From an uncultured Prevotellaceae bacterium (GTDB lineage: Bacteria; Bacteroidota; Bacteroidia; Bacteroidales; Bacteroidaceae): a DNA stretch of 39,233 nucleotides. The DNA is taken from positions 1 to 39,233 of the forward strand of contig CACZDV010000028.1 in NCBI GenBank assembly GCA_902780025.1, written 5' to 3'. Positions 16,879 to 24,534 of this stretch are shown in pieces. Each line of letters opens with the position of its first letter. The first letter of the stretch is position 1. A program made the translations under genes and the position numbers. The notes beneath the pieces were generated by a model, which was given only the letters and a program-made list of their open reading frames with translations, was not told the DNA's origin and ran no database searches.

Positions 16879-17211
16879 TTATTTAGCTAAATATTCGTTA
16901 CAGACTGCAAAGGTACAAAAAAAGCAGCAGAAAAGATACCCTGTTTTGGGAAGATTAACACAAAAAACACGCTTTTTGTCCCTTTTGTCACGAGGACAAC
17001 AAGCCATTTGCCCACACATTTCCTTCCAAATAAGGTCAGGATACTGAAATTCTGCGCCGCTGATGTGTGCGCCAAGTACAGGGAAAAACATCGGAACCAG
17101 GGGTTCATACATGTCTTTTGAGGCCTGTGAGAGCAGCAATTTGATGCATTCTGTACCCTTTCCGAGGTTAGGCATCTCGGGTGCCTTAGCTTTACTGATG
17201 TCGTATCTCAT
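16879..17211 (-). pseudogene. N-terminal fragment of a DUF3987-family mobile-element protein
   Basis: The frame begins MRYDISKAKAPEMPN and carries a segment ECIKLLLSQASKDMYEPLVP, MFFPVLGAHISGAEFQYPDL and IWKEMCGQMA. This is the conserved N-terminal block of the large DUF3987 (primase/VirE-associated) proteins found in Bacteroidales mobile modules. After about residue 70 the similarity ends and the frame runs through unrelated Cys/Phe-rich sequence to a stop at 16879, so several hundred residues are missing. The identification is from memory of the family and not from a search. Its 3' half overlaps the efflux promoter. The DNA upstream of it (17212-17997) holds repeats typical of such modules. 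Confidence 0.6.
16908..16915 (-). promoter_or_regulatory. -7 box for the efflux operon
   Basis: TACCTTTG on the minus strand, 38 bases before the adaptor ATG. No TTTG at the -33 distance. The next consensus promoters lie far away, so this one may drive everything down to 5170. Confidence 0.55.
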
Positions 17212-17244
17212 TGATTATTAGCTTTTTAGATGAATAATAATTTG

Positions 17245-17402
17245 TCTGCGGTTACAGTTACAGTGGTTACAGTTGTTTTTTTGAGGGGTGTCATTCCTTG
17301 TATATTATATATAACTATTTATATATCAATTAGTTATAAAGTATTATAAGGTATGTCATACCCTCTTTTTTTAATTGTAACCACTGTAACTGTAACCAGC
17401 AG
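17245..17402. repeat. Large imperfect palindrome
   Basis: GGTTACAGTTACAGTGG (arm 17250-17274) is answered by its reverse complement at 17373-17397 with one mismatch over 25 bases. Inside, GAGGGGTGTCATTCCTT (17283-17299) is matched imperfectly by AAGGTATGTCATACCCTC (17349-17365 region). The centre (17300-17345) is almost pure AT. It may form a cruciform or be a protein-binding or replication site of the decayed element. Confidence 0.7.
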
Positions 17403-17469
17403 TCTGTTTTCACTCTTCCCCTACCAGGCCTCCAAGTGCCCAGAGCAGTTCGTTGGCCGGAAGTTTTGC

Positions 17470-17719
17470 GGTAAAGTGGTAAAGTGTCACAACTCCTTTG
17501 TATACGCAGGTTTCGCACACGTGGGCGGGCGCGCGCTCATAGTAATACACGTGCGCAAGACAATCATACACTTTACTCACCGAAAAACCATCGAACTATA
17601 TTATTATTAATAATATTATTAGTAATATATTAATTATATATATTAAATTATACATTAATAATATAACACGTGTGTGCGCGCAAGACTTCACACCCCCCAT
17701 GCCACTTTGCTACTTTACC
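17470..17719. repeat. Inverted repeats around an AT-only core
   Basis: GGTAAAGTGGTAAAGTGTC (17470-17488) pairs with GCCACTTTGCTACTTTACC (17701-17719) at about 16 of 19 positions. Between them lie a GC alternation (17526-17536), two related strings ending GCGCAAGAC (17551-17561 and about 17672-17685), and a run of some 70 nearly pure A/T bases (17595-17668). I see no gene in 17212-17997. Confidence 0.55.
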
Positions 17720-17811
17720 ACAGACAGCCTACCACCAATCTCCAAACCCCACCGGCAGTAAACGAAATATCTTTACAATTCAATTAACACATAATACTAC
17801 AATTATTTTGC

Positions 17812-17899
17812 TCCGACCAAGCCAGGACTTTAGTCCGACTAAACCATGGGTTTACTCCGACCAAACCCCGACTTTAGTCCGACCAAACTCAAACCCCCG
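17812..17899. repeat. 22-bp tandem repeat, about four units
   Basis: Units begin at 17812, 17834, 17856 and 17878, each starting TCCGACYAA and most ending CTTTAG or TTTAC. The last is degenerate. The period is exactly 22 bases. No spacers are present. Confidence 0.8.
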
Positions 17900-17997
17900 T
17901 TTTCAGGCCCTTTTCAGGGCGTTTGTGATGAATAAGAATGTGGTAAAGAAAACGGACAAAGTAAGAATCGCGTCCATATAAACCACTAATCACCCGT

Positions 17998-18765
17998 TCA
18001 TTCCTGCTGGTATCTCTTCCTGGCTGAGTCAATCACGGCCTCGGCTGCTTGGAGTTCATCATAAAGGGTATGCACGAGGGAATCTCCTTGTGAGTCAGAG
18101 GTCGCGGTGACACGCTGCTGGCTGAACGCCTCCATCTCCTGCTCGCTGACGTCCATCATCTTCATGCACTTGTCGCGTATCTCCTTCATCATGATGAGGT
18201 ATAGCTTATTGTCCAGCACGTAATCAGGGAAATCAAACTCGAACAGATTCTTTTCCGAACTGTAAATGGGCATCTCCTTCAGCTCATTCGCCAGTTTCTC
18301 AACCACTTGCTCCTTATAGACCTGACGCTGAATATAGAACTCGGACACCTCGTTGATGAAATTGACATTGCCGATGGTGTTGAACGTCTCGATGTTTGAA
18401 GAGAAGATCTTCTCCGTAGTCTCAGAAAACTTGGTCTGGGCAACGGTGGCACACGCGGTGAAATAGTAGCGCAGGCTGTCGAAGCTTTCCGGACGGAGCG
18501 CTATCTCCTGCTGATAATGGCTGCATGCCTGCAAGGAGGTGTCGGCTTTTTCCAACAGGGCTATGGTCTGGTTGAAGTCGTAGAGGACGGCCATGACCAT
18601 CTCGCGCTTGTCGGCCTCTTTCTTGTTGTAGTCGATAATGGCGGCCGTGCCGAATGTCAACACGATAGAGATGGTGGTGGCCACGAGTGACAGCAGGAAC
18701 TGCTTCAGCGTCGCTATGCCGCTGCCGGCCTTCAGGGTCTTGGGGGTGTGCAATTTTACGTTCAT
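17998..18765 (-). CDS. Membrane-anchored protein of unknown function
   Basis: 255 residues from the ATG at 18765 (MNVKLHTPKTLKAGSG). The upstream in-frame start at 18849 would lie inside cca and add unrelated residues. One transmembrane segment is clear at about 22-45 (LKQFLLSLVATTISIVLTFG). The remainder is a long, mostly helical, charged domain with no motif I know (EIFSSNIETFNTIGNVNFIN, YIQRQVYKEQVVEKLA). It starts 13 bases after the cca stop and so shares its transcript. Function unknown. No clear terminator follows. Confidence 0.75.
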   Translation of the reverse strand: MNVKLHTPKTLKAGSGIATLKQFLLSLVATTISIVLTFGTAAIIDYNKKEADKREMVMAVLYDFNQTIALLEKADTSLQACSHYQQEIALRPESFDSLRYYFTACATVAQTKFSETTEKIFSSNIETFNTIGNVNFINEVSEFYIQRQVYKEQVVEKLANELKEMPIYSSEKNLFEFDFPDYVLDNKLYLIMMKEIRDKCMKMMDVSEQEMEAFSQQRVTATSDSQGDSLVHTLYDELQAAEAVIDSARKRYQQE

Positions 18766-18778
18766 AATTGTGTGGTTT

Positions 18779-20371
18779 TTATTGTTTCGTTGTGGCGGTG
18801 AGCCCCATCTGGCGGGCTTTCTCCATAAGGAGCTGCATGAGGGGTTCACGTTCGTTTTCTACCTTATTATCCAGTACGGCGTCCTTGAGGAACTGCTTCA
18901 GCGTGCCCACCTCGCGGCTGGGCTTGAGGTCGAAGAGCTGCATGATCTCGTTGCCGTCGATGACGGGCTGCAGCAGGCGCTTGTAGTCCTTCTCCTTCAG
19001 GTCGGTCAGCTTCTCGCGTACCATGCGGAAGTTCTCGAGGAACATCTTTTTCCTGACCTCGTTCTTCGACGTGATGTCGGCCTCGCAGAGCGTCATGAGG
19101 TCGTCGATGTCGTCGCCGGCATCGTTCAGCAGGCGGCGCACGGCGGAGTCGGTCACCTCGCTATCGGCAATGACCTGGGGGCGCATGTGGAGGTCGACGA
19201 GTTTCTGCACGTACTTCATCTCGGCACCCATCGGCAGCTTCAGGCGGCGGAAGATGTCGGGCACCATCTTGGCCCCGATATAGTTATGGTTGTGGAAGGT
19301 CCAGCCGACGGCTGGTTCCCACCGCTTGGAGCGGGTCTTCCCGATGTCGTGCAACAGGGCGGCCCAGCGCAAATATAATGCACAATGCTCAATGCACAAT
19401 GCACAATTATCATTGCCGTGTTCTTCGGACGTTGCCAATTGTGAATTGTGAATTGTGAATTGTGAATTAACCACGTTTTCCAACACCTCTAATGTATGAT
19501 AGAAGTTATTCTTGTGCGCCCGTCCGTTCTTCTGCTCAACGATGTCGAGGGCGGCCAGCTCGGGCAGGATGATGTTCAGCAGGCCGGAACGCTGCAGGTC
19601 GACGAAACCCTTGCTGGGATGGGGCGACATGATGATCTTGTTGAGTTCCACCTCTATGCGCTCACCGCTGACGATTTTTATACGGTCAGCCATCCGCTCG
19701 AGGGCCTCAAAGGTCTCGTCTTCTATCTGGAAGTTCAGCTGGGTGGCGAAGCGGATGCAGCGCATCATGCGCAGGGGGTCGTCGCTGAAGGTGATGGCGG
19801 GGTCGAGCGGGGTGGCGATGATGCCGTCCTCGAGGTCGGCCAGTCCGTTGAAGGGGTCGACGAGCTCGCCGAAGCGGTCGTGGTTCAGGCAGATGGCCAT
19901 CGCGTTGATGGTGAAGTCGCGCCGGTTCTGGTCGTCCTCCAACGTGCCGTCCTCGACAATGGGCTTGCGCGAGTCGTGGCTGTAGCTTTCGCGACGGGCA
20001 CCGACGAATTCGACTTCAACAGCCCCCTCCATCCTCCCCCCACTGGGGGAGACTTTCACCTGGGCGGTGCCGAAGTTCTTAAAGACGGACACCTGGGCAC
20101 GGCGGCCGAGCACGCGCTTTAGCTCCTTAGCCACCGCAATACCCACGCTAACGCGAGATTCCCCCTCGCCAGTTGGAGAGGGGGTTAGGGGGTGAGGCTT
20201 CCCCACCACCACAACGTCGATGTCGTTGGAGGGACGTTCGAGGAAGATGTCACGCACGTAGCCGCCCACGACGTAGCACTCAACGCCAAGTCGGTCGGCG
20301 GCTTCGCCTATCTGGTGGAATATCTTCTGGTCTAATATCTCTGCAAGTTCTTCGTCCGAATATAGCTTCAT
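18779..20371 (-). CDS. cca: CCA-adding enzyme / tRNA nucleotidyltransferase with HD domain
   Basis: 530 residues. It builds or repairs the 3' CCA of tRNAs in the cytoplasm. Residues 1-160 carry the class II nucleotidyltransferase head: GGYVRD at 36-41, the metal-binding Asp50 and Asp52 in SNDIDVVVVG, and EDDQNRRDFTINA at 145-157. Then come the neck (RMMRCIRFATQLNF), and an HD domain with His341-Asp342 in LLHDIGK. Three stretches do not belong to the family: about 58-75 (HPLTPSPTGEGES), 107-116 (SPSGGRMEG) and 302-334 (SQFTIHNSQLATSEEHGND onward). All are encoded by known-looking repeat DNA and keep the frame; removing them gives the usual length. A -7 box at 20399-20406 drives it leftward. 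Confidence 0.93.
   Translation of the reverse strand: MKLYSDEELAEILDQKIFHQIGEAADRLGVECYVVGGYVRDIFLERPSNDIDVVVVGKPHPLTPSPTGEGESRVSVGIAVAKELKRVLGRRAQVSVFKNFGTAQVKVSPSGGRMEGAVEVEFVGARRESYSHDSRKPIVEDGTLEDDQNRRDFTINAMAICLNHDRFGELVDPFNGLADLEDGIIATPLDPAITFSDDPLRMMRCIRFATQLNFQIEDETFEALERMADRIKIVSGERIEVELNKIIMSPHPSKGFVDLQRSGLLNIILPELAALDIVEQKNGRAHKNNFYHTLEVLENVVNSQFTIHNSQLATSEEHGNDNCALCIEHCALYLRWAALLHDIGKTRSKRWEPAVGWTFHNHNYIGAKMVPDIFRRLKLPMGAEMKYVQKLVDLHMRPQVIADSEVTDSAVRRLLNDAGDDIDDLMTLCEADITSKNEVRKKMFLENFRMVREKLTDLKEKDYKRLLQPVIDGNEIMQLFDLKPSREVGTLKQFLKDAVLDNKVENEREPLMQLLMEKARQMGLTATTKQ
19370..19468. repeat. Repeat-derived in-frame insertion in cca (third)
   Basis: Contains CAATGCACAATGCACAATT (near 19386-19408) and four copies of GTGAATT/CAATTGTGAATTGTGAATT (near 19436-19470), with a unique centre. 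These short repeats are typical of Bacteroidetes intergenic DNA. They encode FTIHNSQL and NCALCIEHCAL. Confidence 0.7.
20024..20060. repeat. Repeat-derived in-frame insertion in cca (second)
   Basis: CTCCCCCCACTGGGGGAG, a C/G palindrome (within 20032-20050), encodes SPSGGR in a position where CCA enzymes normally have no loop. Confidence 0.5.
20152..20203. repeat. Repeat-derived in-frame insertion in cca (first)
   Basis: CCCTCGCCAGTTGGAGAGGG followed by GGTTAGGGGGTGAGG: the repeat that yields PLTPSPTGEGES peptides in many bacterial proteins. It lies after the catalytic DxD strand. Confidence 0.65.
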
Positions 20372-20398
20372 CTTCTAACTTTTTTCTCTTTGCGGGTG

Positions 20399-20427
20399 CA
20401 AAGTTACGAAAATTATTTGTAATTTTG
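20399..20427. promoter_or_regulatory. Back-to-back -7 boxes for cca and the lipoprotein
   Basis: CAAAGTTA 20399-20406 (a TAACTTTG reading left, for cca) and TAATTTTG 20420-20427 (reading right, for the lipoprotein ATG at 20437). The right-hand gene would have a leader of only a few bases. Confidence 0.55.
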
Positions 20428-20436
20428 CAGCCGGAT

Positions 20437-20787
20437 ATGAAAAAGATTCTTTTGATACTGTTTGTAGCCGTCCTGACGGGCTGCACAAGCAACACGACGC
20501 ACAAGGAAGTGGAGACCCGCCGCGAGGCCCTGAAGCAGAAGCAGGATACGGAACTCAAGAAGTCGCAGGAGGAGCTGGCCATCGTCGACAGCACCCTGGA
20601 GGCCGTCAAGCGCGAGTACGAGGCGATGAAGGTGGAGGTGGAAAAGCACAAGCAGCAGTTATGCGCCACCGCCGACGAACTGACGCTGCTGACCAAGACG
20701 AGGGTGCGGCGCGACTCGCTGCAGACGCGCTTCGACGTGCTCTGTGCGAAAATCCGTTACATTCATAAAAAGCAGAAAGAGCTGTAA
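20437..20787 (+). CDS. Small coiled-coil lipoprotein
   Basis: 116 residues. The signal peptide MKKILLILFVAVLTGC has a lipobox (LTGC, Cys16). The mature part is highly charged and predicted coiled coil: long runs of Glu/Lys with leucine spacing (REALKQKQDTELKKSQEEL, VKREYEAMKVEVEKHKQQL). No catalytic motif. The start follows a -7 box at 20420-20427 by ten bases. An overlong reading frame extends upstream into cca in the opposite direction and is ignored. Role unknown; it may be a periplasmic structural or scaffold protein. Confidence 0.75.
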   Translation: MKKILLILFVAVLTGCTSNTTHKEVETRREALKQKQDTELKKSQEELAIVDSTLEAVKREYEAMKVEVEKHKQQLCATADELTLLTKTRVRRDSLQTRFDVLCAKIRYIHKKQKEL

Positions 20788-20790
20788 ACT

Positions 20791-20822
20791 TTTGGTTGTT
20801 TCAGCAGAAATTCGTAACTTTG
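20791..20822 (+). promoter_or_regulatory. Promoter of the DUF1599-tpiA-folE run
   Basis: TTTG 20791-20794, 20-base spacer, TAACTTTG 20815-20822. The GTG at 20843 lies 21 bases downstream, with AAGAGA as a weak ribosome site. Confidence 0.8.
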
Positions 20823-20842
20823 CACCCGATTATAAGAGAATA

Positions 20843-21406
20843 GTGAACGTGAATAGTGAACAGTTTGAAAAGACCAACGCGGAGTTTGAGCTGGCGATAG
20901 CCGAGTGCCGGGCACTCTTCGAGAAGAAGTTGCACGACTACCGGGCATCGTGGCGCATCCTGCGCCCCACGGCCCTGACCGACCAGCTGTTCATCAAAGC
21001 CAAGCGCATACGCTCGCTCGAAGTGAAGGGCGAGAGCCTGGTGGGCGAAGGCATCAGGCCTGAGTTCATCGCGCTCATCAACTACGGCATCGTGGGAATG
21101 ATACAGCTGGAGCAAGGCTATGCCGACTCCGTCGACATGAGCAACGACGAGGCGATGGCTCTCTACGACCGCTTTGCCCATGAGGCGCTGGAGCTGATGA
21201 AACGCAAGAACCACGACTACGACGAGGCGTGGCGCAGCATGAGGGTCAGCTCGTACACCGACCTCATCCTGACCAAGATAGAACGCATCAAGGAGATGGA
21301 GGACCTGAACGGGCAGACGCTCGTGTCGGAAGGCATCGATGCCAACTACATGGACATCGTGAACTACGCCGTCTTCGGAATGATAAAGCTGGGAAGCAAG
21401 GCGTGA
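20843..21406 (+). CDS. DUF1599 (Nmad1-type) protein with two repeats
   Basis: 187 residues from a GTG at 20843; a second GTG at 20849 is also possible and nothing upstream of the promoter can be used. The protein is two copies of one domain: [20 protein letters not shown] then [14 protein letters not shown], and [20 protein letters not shown] then [14 protein letters not shown]. Both repeats have the HDYxxxWR core of DUF1599, listed in Pfam as a nucleotide-modification-associated domain. Each also ends in a similar hydrophobic strip ([28 protein letters not shown]). Biochemical role is unknown. The stop overlaps the next GTG (GTGA), so the two are translationally coupled. Confidence 0.85.
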   Translation: MNVNSEQFEKTNAEFELAIAECRALFEKKLHDYRASWRILRPTALTDQLFIKAKRIRSLEVKGESLVGEGIRPEFIALINYGIVGMIQLEQGYADSVDMSNDEAMALYDRFAHEALELMKRKNHDYDEAWRSMRVSSYTDLILTKIERIKEMEDLNGQTLVSEGIDANYMDIVNYAVFGMIKLGSKA

Positions 21407-23343
21407 GAAAGATATTAGTGAATATAGCCCGCATGGTGCTGGCCATTACGTTTATCCTGTCAGGATTCGTCAAGGCCGTCGACCCGTTGGGCACACAATA
21501 CAAGATAAGCGACTACCTCGAGGCGATGAACATGGGCAGCCTGCTGCCTGACTGGGCAGCGCTCGGGGCGTCGGTACTTCTGTCAGCAGCGGAGTTCTGC
21601 CTCGGCGTCTTCCTGCTGTTTGCGATCCAGCGGCGACTGACATCGAGACTGATTTTACTGATGATGGCGGTGATGACACCCCTGACGCTGTGGCTGGCGA
21701 TAGCCAACCCCATCAGCGACTGCGGGTGCTTCGGCGACGCCGTGGTGCTGACCAACTGGCAGACGTTCCTGAAGAACGTGGTGCTGCTCGTCTGCGCCGT
21801 TGCCGTAGCCCGGTGGCCCAAGAAGATGTTCCGATTCGTCTCAGAGTCGAACCAGTGGATAGTCATCAACTACACGGTGCTGTTCATCCTGGGCATCGCT
21901 ATGTGGAGCCTCTACCACCTGCCCACCTTCGACTTCCGCCCCTACCATATAGGTACCGACCTGCGCGGACAGTGGCAGCGGACGATGGAGGGTGAGGACC
22001 TGCCCTATGCCGACCTGTTCATCGAACGGACGGACGACGGCGAGGACATCACGGAGCAGGTGCTGGCTGATACAAGCTATGTGTTCCTCCTGGTGTCGCC
22101 CTATCTGGAACAGGCCGACGACTCGCGGCTCGACCTCATCAACGAGCTCTACGAATACGCCCATGAGCACAGCTATCAGTTCTACTGCCTGACGGCCAGC
22201 ACGGAGAAAGACATCAACCGATGGCGCGAGATGACCGGGGCCGAATACCCCTTCTGCCTGACCGACGGCATCGTGCTGAAGACCGTCATCCGCTCGAATC
22301 CCGGACTGGTGCTGCTGAAAGACGGCACCGTCATCCGCAAGTGGAGTCACAACGACCTGCCCGAAATCGGGGAGGAGAACGCCACGAAGCCCTTAGAGGA
22401 GCTGGACGAGGGCAAGATGCCCACTACGCGCGTTCCGCAGAAGATACTCACGCTGTTCCTGTGGTTCGTACTGCCGCTCACCTTGCTGGTACTGGCCGAC
22501 CGCACGTGGATGTGGAGCCGGTGGCTGCGGAGAAAGAATCGGATATACAATAACCCCAAAATAAAAAAGGAAAAAGAAAAAATGAGAAAGAAAATTGTTG
22601 CAGGAAACTGGAAGATGAACATGAATCTCCAGGATGGTATCGCTCTCGCAAAGGAGCTGAACGAGACACTTAAGGCTGACAAGCCCAACTGCGGTGTAGT
22701 CATCTGCACCCCGTTTATTCACCTTGCAAGCATTGCACAGTTCCTCGACCAGGACATCATCGGCCTGGGTGCTGAGAACTGTGCCGACAAGGAGAAAGGT
22801 GCCTTCACCGGTGAGGTGAGCGCCGAGATGGTGAAGTCTACCGGTGCCCAGTATGTGATCCTGGGTCACTCAGAGCGTCGTGAGTACTACAAGGAGACGC
22901 CGGAGATCCTGAAGGAGAAGGTGCTGCTGGCTCAGAAGAACGACCTGAAGGTCATCTTCTGCATCGGTGAGTCGCTCGAGGAGCGCGAGGCCGGCAAGCA
23001 GAACGAGGTGGTGAAGGCCGAGCTCGAGGGTTCAGTATTCAACCTCAGCGAAGAGGACTTCCGCAAGATTGTCATCGCCTACGAGCCCATCTGGGCCATC
23101 GGTACCGGCAAGACCGCTACCGCTGAGCAGGCTGAGGAGATCCACGCCTACATCCGCAGCATCATCGCTGAGAAGTACGGCCAGGCTGTTGCCGACGATA
23201 CCACCATCCTCTACGGCGGTTCGTGCAAGGCCTCGAACGCTCCTGAGCTGTTCGCAAAGCCTGACATCGACGGTGGCCTGATTGGTGGCGCTTCGCTGAA
23301 GGCTGCCGACTTCAAGGGCATCATCGACGCTTGGAAAAAGTAA
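21403..23343 (+). CDS. BT_3928-family DoxX-like membrane protein, open in frame into TpiA
   Basis: A GTG at 21403 overlaps the stop of the DUF1599 gene. The first 393 residues match the BT_3928 family: four hydrophobic helices ([62 protein letters not shown]) with a DCGCFGD Cys pair after the third, then a soluble part (about 220-355) resembling a thioredoxin fold, and a final TM ([18 protein letters not shown]). DoxX relatives act in electron transfer or thiol redox. There is no stop codon before tpiA: the frame passes [14 protein letters not shown] straight into [11 protein letters not shown], giving 646 residues. Either a true fusion is made, or tpiA is re-initiated internally, or one base is wrong. 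Confidence 0.8.
   Translation: MRKILVNIARMVLAITFILSGFVKAVDPLGTQYKISDYLEAMNMGSLLPDWAALGASVLLSAAEFCLGVFLLFAIQRRLTSRLILLMMAVMTPLTLWLAIANPISDCGCFGDAVVLTNWQTFLKNVVLLVCAVAVARWPKKMFRFVSESNQWIVINYTVLFILGIAMWSLYHLPTFDFRPYHIGTDLRGQWQRTMEGEDLPYADLFIERTDDGEDITEQVLADTSYVFLLVSPYLEQADDSRLDLINELYEYAHEHSYQFYCLTASTEKDINRWREMTGAEYPFCLTDGIVLKTVIRSNPGLVLLKDGTVIRKWSHNDLPEIGEENATKPLEELDEGKMPTTRVPQKILTLFLWFVLPLTLLVLADRTWMWSRWLRRKNRIYNNPKIKKEKEKMRKKIVAGNWKMNMNLQDGIALAKELNETLKADKPNCGVVICTPFIHLASIAQFLDQDIIGLGAENCADKEKGAFTGEVSAEMVKSTGAQYVILGHSERREYYKETPEILKEKVLLAQKNDLKVIFCIGESLEEREAGKQNEVVKAELEGSVFNLSEEDFRKIVIAYEPIWAIGTGKTATAEQAEEIHAYIRSIIAEKYGQAVADDTTILYGGSCKASNAPELFAKPDIDGGLIGGASLKAADFKGIIDAWKK
22582..23343 (+). CDS. 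tpiA: Triosephosphate isomerase
   Basis: 253 residues of normal length if started at the ATG at 22582, which has an AAAAAGGAAAAAGA ribosome site just upstream. It interconverts dihydroxyacetone phosphate and glyceraldehyde 3-phosphate in the cytosol. Catalytic residues are all present: Lys11 (GNWKMN), His96 (LGHSERR) and Glu168 ([10 protein letters not shown]), plus the phosphate loop [10 protein letters not shown] and GGLIGGASL. Codon use is more T-ended and regular than its neighbours, as expected for a highly expressed gene. Its frame is continuous with the membrane protein upstream (see that entry). Confidence 0.96.
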   Translation: MRKKIVAGNWKMNMNLQDGIALAKELNETLKADKPNCGVVICTPFIHLASIAQFLDQDIIGLGAENCADKEKGAFTGEVSAEMVKSTGAQYVILGHSERREYYKETPEILKEKVLLAQKNDLKVIFCIGESLEEREAGKQNEVVKAELEGSVFNLSEEDFRKIVIAYEPIWAIGTGKTATAEQAEEIHAYIRSIIAEKYGQAVADDTTILYGGSCKASNAPELFAKPDIDGGLIGGASLKAADFKGIIDAWKK

Positions 23344-23351
23344 GAAGCAAG

Positions 23352-23936
23352 ATGAGACGATTAGTCACCATAGTAATTCTGTGCATTGGCTGTCTGATGA
23401 CGGCCAGTGCGCAGACTTTCACCCAGCGCATACAGATTAAGGAGAAGGCGGGGGAAGGATCGGTGACCATCACACAGGACAAGGCCATCGACGAACTCGT
23501 CAACGGAAAAGCGGGTCAACAAGAGGAGAAGAAAGCCGACGAGGCCACAACAGCCCAGAAGACGGAGATTCAGAGACTGCGCGAACAGATATTGAAACGC
23601 GATACCAGTCGCGACACCGTCCTCCTGGACACGCCTACCATCGACACCCGCAAGAAGGTGATGCGAGGCGGCGTCAAGGTCAACGGCTACCGCGTACAGG
23701 CCTTCGCCGGCGGTAACCAGCGCAAGGACCGTCAGCAGGCAGAGCGCATCGGCAACACCATCAAGGCCAGCTATCCACACGAGCCTATCTACGTCCACTT
23801 CTATTCACCGCGATGGATATGCCGCGTAGGCAACTACCGCACCTACGAGGAAGCCCACGAGATGCTGCTCAACATCCGCAAACTGGGCATCAGCGGAGCC
23901 TCCATCGTCAAAGGAAAAATAACCGTACAGTATTAA
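23352..23936 (+). CDS. SPOR domain-containing secreted protein
   Basis: 194 residues, starting 8 bases after tpiA with a signal peptide ([20 protein letters not shown], cut before QTF). A charged, low-complexity linker (about 60-110) leads to a C-terminal SPOR domain (about 120-194: [20 protein letters not shown], then YHF-like strands [20 protein letters not shown]). SPOR domains bind denuded peptidoglycan at division sites, so the protein is probably periplasmic and cell-wall associated. The tpiA-SPOR-folE order is common in Bacteroidales. The TTG at 23331 would overlap tpiA and is rejected. Confidence 0.88.
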   Translation: MRRLVTIVILCIGCLMTASAQTFTQRIQIKEKAGEGSVTITQDKAIDELVNGKAGQQEEKKADEATTAQKTEIQRLREQILKRDTSRDTVLLDTPTIDTRKKVMRGGVKVNGYRVQAFAGGNQRKDRQQAERIGNTIKASYPHEPIYVHFYSPRWICRVGNYRTYEEAHEMLLNIRKLGISGASIVKGKITVQY

Positions 23937-23937
23937 T

Positions 23938-24519
23938 ATGTATCCAGAAAACGAAGTATTCCGCGAGGGACTCGACGAGCTCGCAGCACATTACAAGGAA
24001 ATCATCACCCTGCTGGGCGAAGACACCAGCCGCGAGGGACTGTTGAAGACTCCGATGCGCGTGGCCAAGGCCATGCAGGTGCTGACACGCGGCTACCAGA
24101 TGGACGCCCACAAAGTACTGACCGATGCCCTGTTCAAGGAAGACTACTCGCAGATGGTCATCGTCAAGGACATCGACTTCTTCTCACTCTGTGAGCACCA
24201 CATGCTGCCCATGTACGGAAAAGTACACGTGGCCTACATCCCCAACGGATACATCACCGGACTGTCGAAGATAGCCCGCGTGGTCGACATCTACAGCCAC
24301 CGACTGCAAGTGCAGGAGCGGCTGACACTACAAATCAAGGAGTGCATCGAGCAGACACTCCACCCATTAGGCGTCATGGTCGTCGTCGAAGCCAAGCACA
24401 TGTGCATGCAGATGCGCGGTGTGGAGAAGCAAAACAGCATCACCACTACCAGCGACTTCAGCGGTGCCTTCAACCAAGCTAAGACGCGCCAGGAGTTCAT
24501 GAACCTGATTTCACACTAA
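23938..24519 (+). CDS. folE: GTP cyclohydrolase I
   Basis: 193 residues. It makes dihydroneopterin triphosphate from GTP, the first step to folate and other pterins, as a cytoplasmic decamer. Zinc ligands are Cys85 and His88 (SLCEHHMLP) and Cys156 (HMCMQMRG). [20 protein letters not shown] and [15 protein letters not shown] are family signatures. It begins one base after the SPOR gene stop, so the two are tightly coupled in one transcript. Confidence 0.96.
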   Translation: MYPENEVFREGLDELAAHYKEIITLLGEDTSREGLLKTPMRVAKAMQVLTRGYQMDAHKVLTDALFKEDYSQMVIVKDIDFFSLCEHHMLPMYGKVHVAYIPNGYITGLSKIARVVDIYSHRLQVQERLTLQIKECIEQTLHPLGVMVVVEAKHMCMQMRGVEKQNSITTTSDFSGAFNQAKTRQEFMNLISH

Positions 24520-24534
24520 AACCATTCATACCTT

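Noticed and set aside
17353-17610. Rightward frame of 85 codons
   Set aside because: Lies across the palindrome arm and GC-alternating DNA; no supporting signal.
17812-17899. CRISPR array
   Set aside because: Repeats are contiguous with no spacers, and no cas gene is in the window.
17907-17920. Terminator for the leftward membrane protein gene (GCCC-TTTTCA-GGGC)
   Set aside because: Only a 4-bp stem and no T run on the minus strand.
17670-17981. Rightward frame of 103 codons in the repeat region
   Set aside because: It simply reads through the 22-bp tandem repeats and surrounding debris; no ribosome site or family.
18766-18849. Longer start for the 255-residue membrane protein
   Set aside because: The additional 28 residues are encoded within the 3' end of cca and the intergenic gap, and have no family character; the ATG at 18765 is better.
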